Shown here: piece after piece, positions 33,525 to 44,631 of the stretch | Numbering within the stretch: the first letter of the stretch is position 1 | Layout of the letters: every line of letters starts with the position of its first letter | DNA from: Entoloma clypeatum | Taxonomy: Eukaryota > Basidiomycota > Agaricomycetes > Agaricales > Entolomataceae | Length of the DNA: 64,000 nt | NCBI GenBank assembly: GCA_963565915.1 | Contig: OY751490.1 | Span: forward strand, 3,410,001-3,474,000 | Reading direction: 5' to 3' | Program-made: the position numbers and the translations under genes | Notes under the pieces: model-generated | What the model saw: only the letters and a program-made list of their open reading frames with translations | Told to the model about the DNA's origin: nothing | Database searches by the model: none

Positions 33525-36500
33525 TCAAATCAACTGGGTGGTGTATGATCTATCAACCAGAGCAAATGCTCTGTCGGCGTCAGCAGCCAGGGTATGCCAC
33601 ATTGCTGACTTCCTGCAAGCATATGCTGCCGGTCCTGCATGGGACACATTCTCCTCCTTCCGCTCATTCCACCAACTGGCCTTGAACAGAAAATACCTGA
33701 CGGTCCACTGCATTTCATATCCAACAAGAATGGTTTTCTCTTTCCAATGAAGCTTCTGGGCCCGGCCAGTAACCAGTGCACACGTTGGACTGGAAAGTGT
33801 CATGATACTCAACGGTCAACAATAGGTTAACACACACATTCTTGCAATGCCTGTGGGGTTGTTTGGTTCGTAGGCTGCCCAGTCTGCCATATCCATGACA
33901 GCCGGAGGGTTGAGGACCCAGGAGTGTTAGGATTCAATAGGGCTGTGCTTGATTTGACATCCTGTTTTGATAAAACACAGAACACAGGTGGCGCAAAGCA
34001 TCCTGGAGCTCAATCCTATAAAGGGATTACACACTCCATACAAACACATGCCTTGATGTTACGCACTGTTTTTCTTCCACCTCTATTGCCATTTGGATCC
34101 ACTTTTCAGCGTCCGTCAAAGCACGTTGGTTATCAGCAGGGGTAGCCTGGACACATTTGGCAGTGTCCCGAGCACTCAGGATGTCCATTGCAGCAGGATT
34201 TTCCAACCGGCAATTCTCGGCATCTTTAACCTCCCTCTCCCATTGTTGCTGGTCTGAAGCTGGCACCCCTGTGGTCAACATGGTGAAATAGTTGTTTGCT
34301 TCCATCACCATATCTGATGCCTGTGTATGATGGCTGCACAATGTGGTAACTAATTAGCTCCACAATTAGCATACTGGGACATGGACCGGCAACCAGCAAC
34401 CAGCAATGCAACCGGCACCTCACCTATATTGAGCATCTTCTTATGGTTAGAATCTGTTGCATGGTTGTCAATTGTCTCAGCACGGTTTGCCAGAGTTGCT
34501 GTCCGGACGGTTGATGTAATTCCATTAAGAGAAGCCCACAACATCTCCAAGATTTCACCCACCGTCATTCCACTGCCCGGGATAAATGATGTTGCAAAGC
34601 GGAAGAAGCACTCATCCTTATGACCATGTACGTGAAAGAGGCCGATTGCCCGATCCAGGGTTAGTCCTGCTGGTAACAGGTGTCCGATGCGGTCCCAGAT
34701 GTGCACAAAGTACTGACATGCTATATCGTATATGAGCATTGCGCTCTGATCTAGATCAAAATTAGTCCTGAGCAAGGCTTGGAGCAGCACCCAATTGATA
34801 TTTTTCTGTTGTTCTCCTTTGAAGAGATTGGCAATGCTATTGAGAGCAAAGCAGCCGTGCCGTGCACAGGCAATGGCCACGATGCCGGTTATATCACACA
34901 CTTTGGATCCAAGCATTGCGAGCTCGATGGCACGAAAGCGATTTTCACAAGGTGCTTTCTGCCAAGGGCCGGTCCCATCAATCAACACCGGCATCACACA
35001 CATTGGGGACTCACTGTCAGATGCTCTGTCGCTGTTTCCAAGAATTCTTGATACTCTTCACGTCGCGCAATCATGCTGGCACCCTCAGAGAGCCAAATAT
35101 CGGATGTGTTTTTTTGCTGGACATGATCTGCCTTGAAGTTACCATCTGCGACAAAAAAGCATCGGTACACCCATTTATTGGGGTCATCTCTCCAGTTTGC
35201 TGGTAGATTGATCCCAGGCTGAGGGCACACCACACAGAAATTCGCAAGCTCTCCTGGTGCCGACTGATGGAAATCACCAGACCTGTGGCCATGCCCGGCC
35301 CACTTCTTCTTCTTCAACCACCGCCACAGTTGAGACATTCGCAAAAGCTCCTGGTACAGGTTCGGTGTTTTTGCCGGTGCTGTTGGAAATGTTAGCCGCC
35401 GAAGCTTCTGAAAATATTGATAGGCAGAAGCTTTGCATTCCAAATTAGAAATGTGGTAGTCGTCCAACTGCAACGGTAAATAGTGTTCGATAGCATGAAA
35501 ATGATGCCAGTACCAATCGGCAGTACATGAGATCTGCATGAATGCCATCAGTTCCATGGCACAAACAGGTCACCAGGGCAATGTGATGGATTCCATTTAT
35601 ATGCATAATCCGGACATAATGGTTATTGAGGGTGTCCTGCCTTGGGGCGGAATGTGTTGAGTCTGTAGAACCAGCACCCATACTGGCATTTCCATCGGCA
35701 CTACCGGCCGCACTTGACAGGTAGCCATAGAGAGGTTCCAAATCTGACTCGTCTTCTTCATTGGATCCATCTGATTCCTCGTCATCTTTGTCATCAGTGG
35801 GCCCTGTCCTAGATGTAAAGCTGTTGGCTCCTTGTGTTGCCGGTCGTGCAAAGCTGCCGGTCTGCGATGCCGTACGCAGCCTGACCTGTTCCTCCTCGTC
35901 CCTGACCAATTGCAAGCTCTCCAAAATGCCTTTCTGGGAGGCGAGAGATCAGCAAAGGGATGTGTCTAGATGATGTTGCATGAGAATATATACACCAACC
36001 TCCCAGAGGTCTGCCAAGTGGAAGAAGGTACAGTACCTGTCCAGCATTCGATACAATGTAGTGGATTATCACAATGTGAGTGGCGCATGCAGAAGCGACA
36101 CAGAAGTGGTGAGGATATGCAGTCCTTGCACCTCCATATTCCTTGTTTCTGCCCAACACAACCCATGCAAATTCCATTGCTCGGCAATGCCTTGCGTGCA
36201 AGAAGGGCTGCTAGCAGACTTTCTGCATGGTTGACAAACTCCTGTATCCACATTTGTTGCTATGAGATAGTCGTTAATCAATATTCAGCATGACACAAAT
36301 TTCAAATGACCTTGTTTTTTGCACGAGCAATGATGGGTTGGTCTCCATCATCATTGCTATACATGCCAATACTAACTCCATCAAGGTTCACTCCATCAAG
36401 ATTATCATTCGGAACGACCTCAACCTCTGTTGTTGTTCCTTCTTGGCTACCTTGTGCCATTGGCCTGTGTGGTACTTCGATCCTTTGGGTGATTGTCCCT

Positions 36501-36637
36501 GTCCAGGTGATTGTCCTAACCTCTTTGAATGTCACGATGTTGATTGCCTCATCATCACCTTCAACTAACATGGCCTTGCCCTTTCCCCGTTTACGTTTTC
36601 TGGATTGCATTGGAATTGTAGGGGTGTCATTGTTCAT
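33525..36637 (-). CDS. KDZ transposase, left copy
   Basis: Mirror copy of the gene at 56,650-59,762; see there for domains. Exons visible here include the catalytic block at 34,350-35,003 and the Cys-cluster exon near 35,966-36,253. It shares the apparent frame change near position 35,467 with the right copy, so that change predates the duplication. Confidence 0.85.
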
Positions 36638-36786
36638 CTGTGATGGATTAAGGAAGAAAAGATATGAAGAGTGGAACCTGTATCCTTGTTTGATCAAATA
36701 TTCCCTGTTTGAGCCTTGTGTTCCAGATCGCAACGACACGGTAGATAATGGGATTTTGGATCTCACTGCCCATATCTCATCCCACC

Positions 36787-38919
36787 ATGATGATGCCAAT
36801 CAAGAAAGTGAAGAAGACCAGACAAGACTGCCAATACACATGAGCCGAGCGTGCTGTGATCGATGTTCACAAAGATGAATACCAATCGCAAACCACCTCC
36901 AAACTCCGGGGACATGTTTTCAAATTCAACATACTCCCTGACATCTTCGACCACTGGACAAAGAACAGAACTGTACCTATAAGCGATGAAGAGATGGATG
37001 GGCGCGTGAAGGTAAGTAAGCCTTTATGTACTTTAAAGGACAACATTAGTATGATGCAGTTGGCTCGTGAACAATTGGCGTCCTTATGTCACTGTGAAGG
37101 CATCAAAGAGTCAAAGGAGAGTCACTCACATAGATGTTGTCTGGAATACACACAAAGACGATGTGGAATTAGAATTGAAGAGGATTCTGGGAATTGATGA
37201 AGATGACACCATTGACCCATCATGCCCAAGTTACTTTCAACAGGTCAATGCTGCTGCGAAGAAAGTGTATGAGAAGATGGATGAGCAGGAGAAGCGGAAC
37301 ATTGTGGTCCTTGTTGAAACATCTAAACGGGAGGGGAACAAACCAGAAATACAGCAGAGGTGAGTGACTGGTTAGTTGATGGGGTGGCTGTTGTCGTGTT
37401 GCTTTGGTGCTGGTGGATGGATGGGTGCCAGTTCAGGGGTGCCGGTTTGGGGGTGCCGGTCAAGCAGTGGCTGGTGGTATTTGACCAATGCTTATATTGA
37501 AGATTAGGCTTGCAATGAAGACAGGGCACACAAAAGTGAAGGAATGGTCTGAGAAGTGTTGGTTGGACATGGGGGTGTTGACCATGACTTTCTGGGGTCA
37601 TGTCAGGCCGGATGGCAAGTTCGCAGTTGATGTGTGAGTCACGTCTTGCTTGAAAACAGGTTGCTAATGAGTCTTTAGATATGACAACATGGCAAATAAC
37701 ATGAATGTGGATGCAGAACCATTTATAAAGTTGCATAAAGACCGGATAGATGCCTTACTGCGGGACTTTGGTCAATATGTCAAAGATCTCTGCCATCGGA
37801 GGAATGGGCAGAGTTCGTTGCCCAATGCATCTGCAATGTCAGGAATTGATATCATGTCCAATGGATTCCCTCGGGTACCTGATATATCATTGGCAAACTG
37901 GAAGAAGGAAGAGCTCGAGGATCTCATGAGAAGCTATTTCAGCAAGCACTACAGTATGACTTTCACTCATGTTCAATCTTCGTGGCCTCCTGATGAGTGA
38001 GAACAGAGCTGGCCTCAGGTAATTGCAAGGACCATGTGCCATTTAGCACTCTGGTGACAGAAACATCCCAATTTGTCACACCTGAGTATCTACCCCCAGA
38101 CTTCAACATCCGAGATCCTTGTAACCTCAAGAAGCAGGAGATCCAAGAATTCTTTGCTCACGTGAAGGACCGGCAAGATGAGCATGGTCCTGAAAATGCC
38201 TTTCGCTTCTACCAGTACCAGGACAAGGACCACAATTATTGCGCAGCGGTGTATCCTGAGAGTGGTGTGCCGGCAAGCGGCACCAGCAGGAGAACAAATG
38301 CCAGTCAGAATCCTGGTATTGCGCTGGTGACCGGCACTGGCACAGATGCCAGGAATGCCTCATCACACCCAGACTTGACTGTCACCAGTCAACAGCAGAA
38401 CAATACTCATGTTGCGCCGGTGGCCCAAAATAGCAGGGCGTCAGATGCCAGTCACAATACTCAGGTGCCAGTGACTGGCACCAGCACAGATGCCGGTAAT
38501 CCCTCATCACATCCAGACTTAATTGTCATCAATCAACAACAAATGGATGCCCTCATAGCTCAGGGAATATCCCCTGTACCTCTGGTCAATGGACCAAACA
38601 AGGGAGATCCTCAATATGCAGTGCTGGTCACGTCCTTACTCCTTTTTCCAGTGCTGGTTGGATTGTCAAGCAGTGTGGCCGGTCCATTGGAACAATTCTT
38701 GATTGATCCCACCCTGATTGAGGGAGGGGGGGAACATGATACAGGTAAGTCCTGCAACTTGCAAGGGAGGTGTTGATTGATTGGTGTCTTTGAGGTCATC
38801 AACACATGCTGGTAAACCGGCATCGTTGGATGAAAACAGCTGATCAGTTGGCACATGAGGAGGCAGAAAAACTTGTCAATAAGCCAGCACGTCGTCGAAG
38901 TGCGAGGCATAAACGCTAA
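36787..38919 (+). pseudogene. KDZ-element ORF B, left copy (unknown function)
   Basis: Multi-exon plus-strand gene, divergent from the transposase. The first exon starts MMMPIKKVKKTRQDCQYT, meets TGA, and continues in the same frame with AERAVIDVHKDEYQS to RVK (donor at 37,012). CGA would fit at the stop, so a CpG transition is likely. Later exons read THIDVVWNTHKDDVELELKR; KEGNKPEIQQR-like sequence; WSEKCWLDMGVLTMTFWGHV; IKLHKDRIDALLRDFGQYVK; SGNCKDHVPFSTLV; EIQEFFAHVKDRQDEHGPEN. The last is basic (NKPARRRSARHKR), perhaps a nuclear localisation signal. No known domain recognised. Exon joins are approximate. Gypsy-3 splits the right copy of this gene; this one is unsplit. Confidence 0.55.
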
Positions 38920-39003
38920 CCGAATATCTCATTTGGTTCTGACATTCCAGTAATTTCCCAGAAATGAGAATATAAATATTTTGAACCCATAAAGGGTTCC
39001 AAG

Positions 39004-39032
39004 TTCATATATAATATATATATATATATAAA
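39004..39032. repeat. AT microsatellite
   Basis: TA dinucleotide run between ORF B and ORF D, also present in the right arm at about 47,675-47,700. Confidence 0.8.
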
Positions 39033-39061
39033 AAGTCCGCAGCTAAAGGAGTGACCAGCAA

Positions 39062-39952
39062 TTACCTCCGTGCCTTAGGGCACCCACGTTTCTCGTCATC
39101 ACCGGTAGCCTTTCGCTTCTTACCCCTTGTGGGTTTGTCAACGTCCATGGCATCAGACGGAATCAAAGGTGAGGCCAAACCGGACCGGCTATGTGTGTGC
39201 AGGTATGGCAGGACCGGCACGGCAAGCTCTGCCGGCTGCGGTGTCATACCTCGTGAGTTCGACCTTGTGTTTGGGTAGGGGACCAGCGATGGTGCTGGGG
39301 TCGGACTTCGGGTCGGCTTTCCTGCTTCTGGCATGACAAGGGTGACATGGGTGGCTACGGTTTCCTGCGAGTTCAGCGGGGTGGCAGGTATGAGCTGCAC
39401 AGCCGGGTGTGGGGGCAGCTCGACTATTGGGGCGGTGGGGACAGTGGAGGGGACTGGGTCAATGTCTTGTGCCGGTTGTGGTGCCAGTCCAGGTAGACCG
39501 GCAACTGGGTCTGCATCGGACATTGGGTGCACATCACCCCCCAAACCAAGGTCCAGCTCAACATTGGCCTGCGGCTCAAGGTTCTTCTGTGCCGGTGAAG
39601 CAGAGGCAGTGAGGACAGTTGAGCAGACCGGGTTGACGCCCTCTGCCGGTCCAGGTGGACCGGCAACCGGATTGGTGTCCACTGCCCAGTTATCATCGCC
39701 TGCTGCCTCGGGGTGCTCCTGTGCCAGTTCAAGTGGCAACACGTCGTCCGCTTGTGCTGGGGCATCTTGTGCAGCGAAGGTTGCCAGGGACGGTGTCCAT
39801 GTTGCCGGCTTCAACACGGCCTGGGATTTCCTGTTCCCTTCCCCCACAGAAGCTCCCTCTAAGTCCTCACTCAAAGAAGAATCCAACTGATCCATTTGGC
39901 ACAGTGTGGAGTTTGCCGTCGTGTCCGGTATTCTGGGAGAGAGATGGGGCAC
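39062..39952 (-). CDS. KDZ-element ORF D, left copy
   Basis: 296-residue Pro/Ala/Thr-rich frame identical to the right copy (46,755-47,645) apart from at least one residue (Pro for Leu near the C-terminus). See the right copy. Confidence 0.5.
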   Translation of the reverse strand: MPHLSPRIPDTTANSTLCQMDQLDSSLSEDLEGASVGEGNRKSQAVLKPATWTPSLATFAAQDAPAQADDVLPLELAQEHPEAAGDDNWAVDTNPVAGPPGPAEGVNPVCSTVLTASASPAQKNLEPQANVELDLGLGGDVHPMSDADPVAGLPGLAPQPAQDIDPVPSTVPTAPIVELPPHPAVQLIPATPLNSQETVATHVTLVMPEAGKPTRSPTPAPSLVPYPNTRSNSRGMTPQPAELAVPVLPYLHTHSRSGLASPLIPSDAMDVDKPTRGKKRKATGDDEKRGCPKARR

Positions 39953-40201
39953 CGCAGAGGCCTCTCAGAGGGGTGTTGAGGGGAAAGGACCAGGTCAGAA
40001 GGGGGCCAATGGCAGAGATTGCGGGGTCTCTCGGAGGGGTGTTGCTCGTGGTGAGGGGGAAGGACTGGGGTGGCAGGAAGCCAATGGCGGGGATTGCGGG
40101 GTCCCTGGTGGTGAGGCGGAAGGGCTGTGCTCGACGGGACCAGCGGGCAGGTTGGGGGGTGTCTCAGCTTTCATCCACCCAAGCCAAGTGAGCTGTGTTG
40201 C

Positions 40202-41366
40202 TCATGGAAGATCTTCATCAGCAAAGTCGGCGGGCAGGCCCAAGTACTTGCAGATGCCTGACATTGTCCTTGTGAGCCAGTTGATACCCACCTCCACAGC
40301 CTCTAGCAGTTCAAGGACGGTCACCTCCTGGGCCGTGAACTGTATTTCCGCCTGAGAAAAGATGGCTTGCAGCTTCATTGTGATGGCCACCATCTTCTGG
40401 TCATACGCGGCGAGCCGTTCACCCACAGTGTCCATCCTCACCTGGTTGGCATGGAGGGCCTGTTCTGACTCTCTTCAAAATCCACTGGCTTGTCCGTTGA
40501 GGTCTTCAAGATAGCTCTCAACTGGGCCCGAGCAATGTAAGTCCTTGATCTTGTCATCATGGAGGCTGGGATCACTCACCTGCCGCCTCGAGCATCTCTA
40601 GCAATTCTACTTGTTGGCCCTGTGAACGAGGGGTAGGTGCCAGTGATGGTACCAGCTTTCCTGCTGGTGATGGTACCAGCTTCCCTGCTGGTTGTGGTAC
40701 CGGCTTCACTGCCAGTTGTGGTACAGATTCTGACCCTGTTCCCCCCACGCAATCGCCATCGCTCACCTTGACATACTCGGCGGTCCGCTTCTTCTTCCCC
40801 CGCTTCTGTGCTTCCTCCTTGAACTCCTTGTGGAGCCTTTCACAATCCACCTTGCGAAACAACCTCATATGTTTGTGTTGCTTCGGAAACACACCTCTCT
40901 TTGGCCCGCTATACGTGCACCTTTCTTTGAGCTTCGCACACCGCACACAAGCCCCACCCCCAACTTCCTTCTGGCACCGCTCGCATGGCTCATCATGCAG
41001 CTCGCCTGTGGTTTTTGGCTCATGGCGGCGTTGACGAGGTTTCTTGGAGGGAGGTGGGAGAGGCCCTTTTGACGTCTCCGGGGCTGGATCCTGCGGTTCA
41101 TCCACATCCTTCTCCTTGTTAGTTGGGCTACGTGCCCGTTGCTTCCCCTTCCCCTTCCCCTGTTCCCCATCCATACCCTTGCGTGCCCGTTCCTTCCCCT
41201 TGACCTTCAACCGGCCCTTAGGCCTGTATTCCTCATCCAATCCGGTCAAGCTGCCACCTACCATTTGTGTGTCTGGGATGATGGGGCGTGGATGCTTCGA
41301 TGGTCCAGCAACAGACGGTAGTTCCACGACTGGTTGTCGTGCACGCATAGCCTTGCGTGCTGGTCC
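40202..41366 (-). pseudogene. KDZ-element ORF C, left copy, 5' truncated
   Basis: Contains the Cys-cluster part (CERCQKEVGGGACVRCAKLK) and the C-terminal coiled part of ORF C but stops matching at 41,366, where unrelated DNA begins. The N-terminal exons and most of the Gln-Pro-Ala repeat are missing. Base substitutions relative to the right copy alter a few residues (for example KQHKHM for KQREHM). Confidence 0.75.
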
Positions 41367-41413
41367 TCCAGGGATTATGTCAGCTACTTGTGACCTCGTT
41401 TACACGACACAAC
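41367..41413 (+). repeat. Breakpoint repeat
   Basis: Starts TCCAGGGATTATGTCAGC exactly where the inverted duplication ends. The same 47-base stretch, with three transitions, occurs in the same orientation at 63,666-63,712, just outside the right arm. Confidence 0.8.
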
Positions 41414-41459
41414 GTCCCGAGGTACAATAAACAACGAACTTTCTCCTTCCCCCTCCCCT

Positions 41460-42690
41460 ACTTTTGACGACTTCCAACGACACTTGCTGATCTCCCCCTC
41501 CCCCCAGAACTTTTGGATCTGACAGAGACCCGCTGCATCATGCTGACCTGGCCCTCATCTTCTCCCTGTCTTTGGGAGATCTGTGCTTTTGTCCTGTGAG
41601 GCGTGCACATCTTCCTCTGGATGGCTTGGATCAGGGAGCACAGGTTCTTGTTTGCCTCAGGGTAAGCACACAGAAACATGTTGTTGTTGTGTCTGACACT
41701 GATGGGGATGTTAGCATCTGCCCCATTTTTTCTATATGCCTGCATGGTGTGGTTGCGGCTGCACTGCAATGCCAACCATCATGGTGGTGATCAGCCGCGC
41801 GCTTGATGCCATCTACCTTGTTGTGCACCAACTGTGTGAGATTGCAGACGTCCTTTCTGATGGCCACTTTGACCTCAACATGGTTCCCCATGAAGCTGAT
41901 GTCCTTCACCGTCGCACCTAGAGCCAGCTGGTCCCTGTAGTCAACCTCATAGGTTTGCAGCTCATCAAGAAGGTACTTCATCAATGTGTCGACCTGTGTG
42001 GGAAAAGATAACAAAGTAAGCTGCCTCTCCCTTTCGCCTGACGCTGCCACTGCCTCGCACTCATGCTCTCGCCTTTGGCCCACGCCCCACCACTGGATGA
42101 TCTTGAGTGGCCACCTCATGTGAGGTGGAGCCTCCATGAACTGCCACTGCACCGCGCCACGCCGGTACGAATGTGTTGTGAAGTGGTTTTCTATGCCTGC
42201 GGCCTTTGTGAAATCTGCCAGGAGGTTGTGGACCTCTCATGTGTCATCTCCTTGTTCATGTTGATTGTGCCGTTGCACAACATGTGAGGAAAGATGTAGT
42301 CCATCAGCTTGAGCTCCCTGCCAATCCGCTGCTTGAGATACTTGAGCCAGCAGAGGAGGTGCATGTACATGTCCATTATGTCCTGCTTGTATATTTTGTA
42401 GACATGGCCTGACGAAACAGCCATCTCATCAGCTCATATTCTTCCATGTATCTAGTTGTAGAGAGGACAAGGAGAATATACCCACATGTTCTCTTCTCCA
42501 ACTTGTCAGTGTGCTGCCACCCCTTTCAGTTCTTGAGGTGGGCCTTGAAATGTGCGGCATGGTGCAGTTCCTGCCCTTGGCACCCCAATTTGATATCATC
42601 CACCTGGAGGCTGCAGAGCTTGTGATTGCTGCATGAGGACCTTGTCAGCTCTCAGTCTTGGGCCGGTCAAATCAGGATGGATGGTTAGCA
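41460..42690 (-). pseudogene. Decayed coding sequence of unknown family
   Basis: Minus-strand stretch that reads like protein interrupted by stops: RADKVLMQQSQALQPPGG, then PSPCPLYN-like sequence, then MDMYMHLLCWLKYLKQRIGR and ELKLMDYIFPHML. Downstream pieces include TLMKYLLDELQTYEVDYRDQ and VEVKVAIRKDVCNLTQLVHN. Several stops and frame changes separate them. I do not recognise the family. It lies between the truncated left KDZ copy and the left terminus of the right copy, so it is probably a third, older mobile element. Confidence 0.4.
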
Positions 42691-42746
42691 CATCCAGAGA
42701 GTGTAAGCCGAGGCAGAGAAGGCGCTGAAGATGCCGTGCCACCAGG

Positions 42747-42910
42747 TAGTCAACCTACATTGTACCGTCTTAGATGGTCCAGCAAAGCCGTACATTGTAT
42801 TGTCTCAGACGGCTACAGCGGGCCCGCTGTAGCTCCAGCGAATGAACCTTAAATTGTGAGGCTTAGTAAGCAAAGTAGGACAGTCTTGTACGGTACCTCT
42901 GCTGGCACCA
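42747..42910 (+). repeat. KDZ left terminal repeat
   Basis: Aligns with the reverse complement of 63,106-63,269 over about 160 bases. All mismatches seen are transitions, many at CpG, TpG or CpA sites. Confidence 0.82.
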
Positions 42911-43590
42911 ATTATCCATCGGCAACGTGTACTTAGAAGCCGGCAACAAGCATTTTGGCGGACTGGCACCGCTGGCATTATATTGTCGTATCGCCAATGA
43001 CTTAACACTGTAAACTGGCACTTTGTCGCGTGCGGTATGGGTCCGGTATTGAGGCAGATTTCGAGGGACTGGCACATTTCCTGCGACATTCATTGGCGCA
43101 TTGGGCAACAGAAAAGTGCCGGTCAATAATATATTGAAGATATCTCAGTGACCTGTGAGTAGATTTGAATGAGCCAGGGGATTGTTTTGAAGCCAGTCCG
43201 GACATTGACCAGCACCAAGACTGGCACCTACAATTTTGATGGACCGGCACATTTTCTGACACATTCATCCGCACATTGGGCAACAGAAAAGTGCCAGTTG
43301 ATAACATATTCAAGATATCTCAGTGACCTGTGAGTAGATTTGAAGGGCTTGTTTCAAAGCCCTGTTCACCGGACATTGACCGGCACCCTGACTGGCACCT
43401 ACAATTTTGATGGACCGGCACATTTCCTGCCACATTCATCTATATTGGGTATATGTCAGTGACAGATTCATGGTTGCTGGTGCAAAGGTCCCTTGTGGTA
43501 CCACTGTCTAGCAGCCATGTTTAGTCACAATATGTGTTACATGCATAGTGAAGGTATGATTACAGGACATGCACAACATATATCTACTCC
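42911..43590. repeat. Left subterminal motif array
   Basis: Non-coding stretch in which ACCGGCA, CTGGCAC and CCAGCA variants recur many times. The phrase ACCTACAATTTTGATGGACC recurs near 43,225 and 43,400 and also in the right end. Confidence 0.75.
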
Positions 43591-43595
43591 ACTAT

Positions 43596-44455
43596 TCATC
43601 TTGTCTTAGAATCAATTTCCAAAATTGTTTGGTTAATGTCATCAGTAATGACCTTGTCAAGCTCCTCACGCAGGTCCGACATGACTCTGTATGCACCATC
43701 CTCCACACTGAGCTTCTGCACCTCCGAATAGTACAGGCAATGGGCAGCATCCTTGTAGCTTATTCCGTAATGCTGCTGGAGTGCCTTGACGTCAGCATGG
43801 CAGGCCAAGAGCTCGCATTCTGTCAATCCCTGGACATACAATTAGCCCGGCTGAGTAGTTGTTCAGATACAAGAAACAGAACGCACCAGCATGGCTGGTA
43901 ACATCACCTTGCCTCCAGCAATGAGGTTATGTGGCAGGTCTTCCCATGACAGGGGCTGTGAAGGTCATCATTGATAAAGAGGAAAACTTGAGACCAGCGC
44001 GCCAGGAACTGGGATATGTGGAGAATGTACAACCGGCATATCGACCGGCACTACAACCGGCACATGACTGACAGTACTTAACCGGCAGGAACCGGCAGAC
44101 AGACTAGCAGCAGATAACGACTGGCACAATGACTGGAACAATGTCCAGCACAACGACCGCAGTGCATGTGTTTCTGGATGCTGGTCTGGAGTGGGAAGAT
44201 AGATGAATGAGAACTCACTCCACCAGCAGCATTTGCAATCTCGAGTGCTCGCTGCAAAACCTGTGTTTCCACTGCGAGATCAGCAGGTGGGATCATGAAA
44301 TTTGGCATGAGATATTGAGCCCCATCACATGTGGTGCTGACTGAAAAGCGTGGCAATATTCTTGAAGGAGGCTCGGTACCAGCACTGAGTAATGACTGTG
44401 AGGCCGGGTCATTGATGTGGTGGCTTGTGTCAGTAGTATGAGTAGAGGGGTGCAT
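43596..44455 (-). CDS. KDZ-element ORF E (unknown function)
   Basis: Minus-strand gene with at least one intron. Exon 1 from about 44,455 starts MHPSTHTTDTSHHINDP and includes CDGAQYLMPNFMIPPADLAV and LQRALEIANAAGG. An intron of about 0.2 kb is itself full of ACCGGCA motifs (44,030-44,160). The last exon reads GLTECELLACHADVKALQQH, GISYKDAAHCLYYSEVQKLS and a helical end. It has no domain I can name with certainty; the YGISYKDAAH block looks strongly protein-like. Joins are approximate. It exists only in the complete copy. Its start is about 180 bases from the divergent ORF C. Confidence 0.5.
44030..44160. repeat. Dense ACCGGCA cluster
   Basis: About 130 bases with at least five exact CCGGCA cores spaced roughly 12-20 bases apart, plus decayed copies (CTGGCA, CCAGCA). 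It lies between ORF E exons. Confidence 0.75.
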
Positions 44456-44631
44456 TATTGAGGGTGAGTGGAAGATCGAGAGATCGTTGATCAAGATAAT
44501 CGGACTGTGGGAGCAAGTGCATGTGCTGCATGTTGAATTGTTTTCGCTGTCCAGTTGCCGCTTCTTCCAACCCCCATACCCGGTCCCCACTTTCCACCCA
44601 AATCACTCACCCTGTTCAACCTCGCCATCAA

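Larger units (their letters stand above)
29758..41366. repeat. Left arm of giant inverted duplication
   Basis: Every position x here pairs with about 93,299 - x (outer part), 93,287 - x (middle) or 86,707 - x (inner part) on the opposite strand of 45,341-63,541. The 12-base step comes from two microrepeat differences. The 6580-base step is gypsy-3 plus its 5-bp target duplication in the right arm. Only scattered base differences were seen over about 11.6 kb. The arm starts inside the gypsy-2 LTR and ends inside ORF C. Confidence 0.95.
30030..41366 (-). mobile_element. KDZ transposon, truncated inverted copy
   Basis: Inverted, incomplete copy of the element at 42,747-63,269. It holds the terminus (30,030), subterminal motif arrays, ORF A, the KDZ transposase, ORF B, ORF D and the 3' part of ORF C. 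It is cut at 41,366, so the other terminus and ORF E are missing. It is not interrupted by gypsy-3. Confidence 0.88.
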
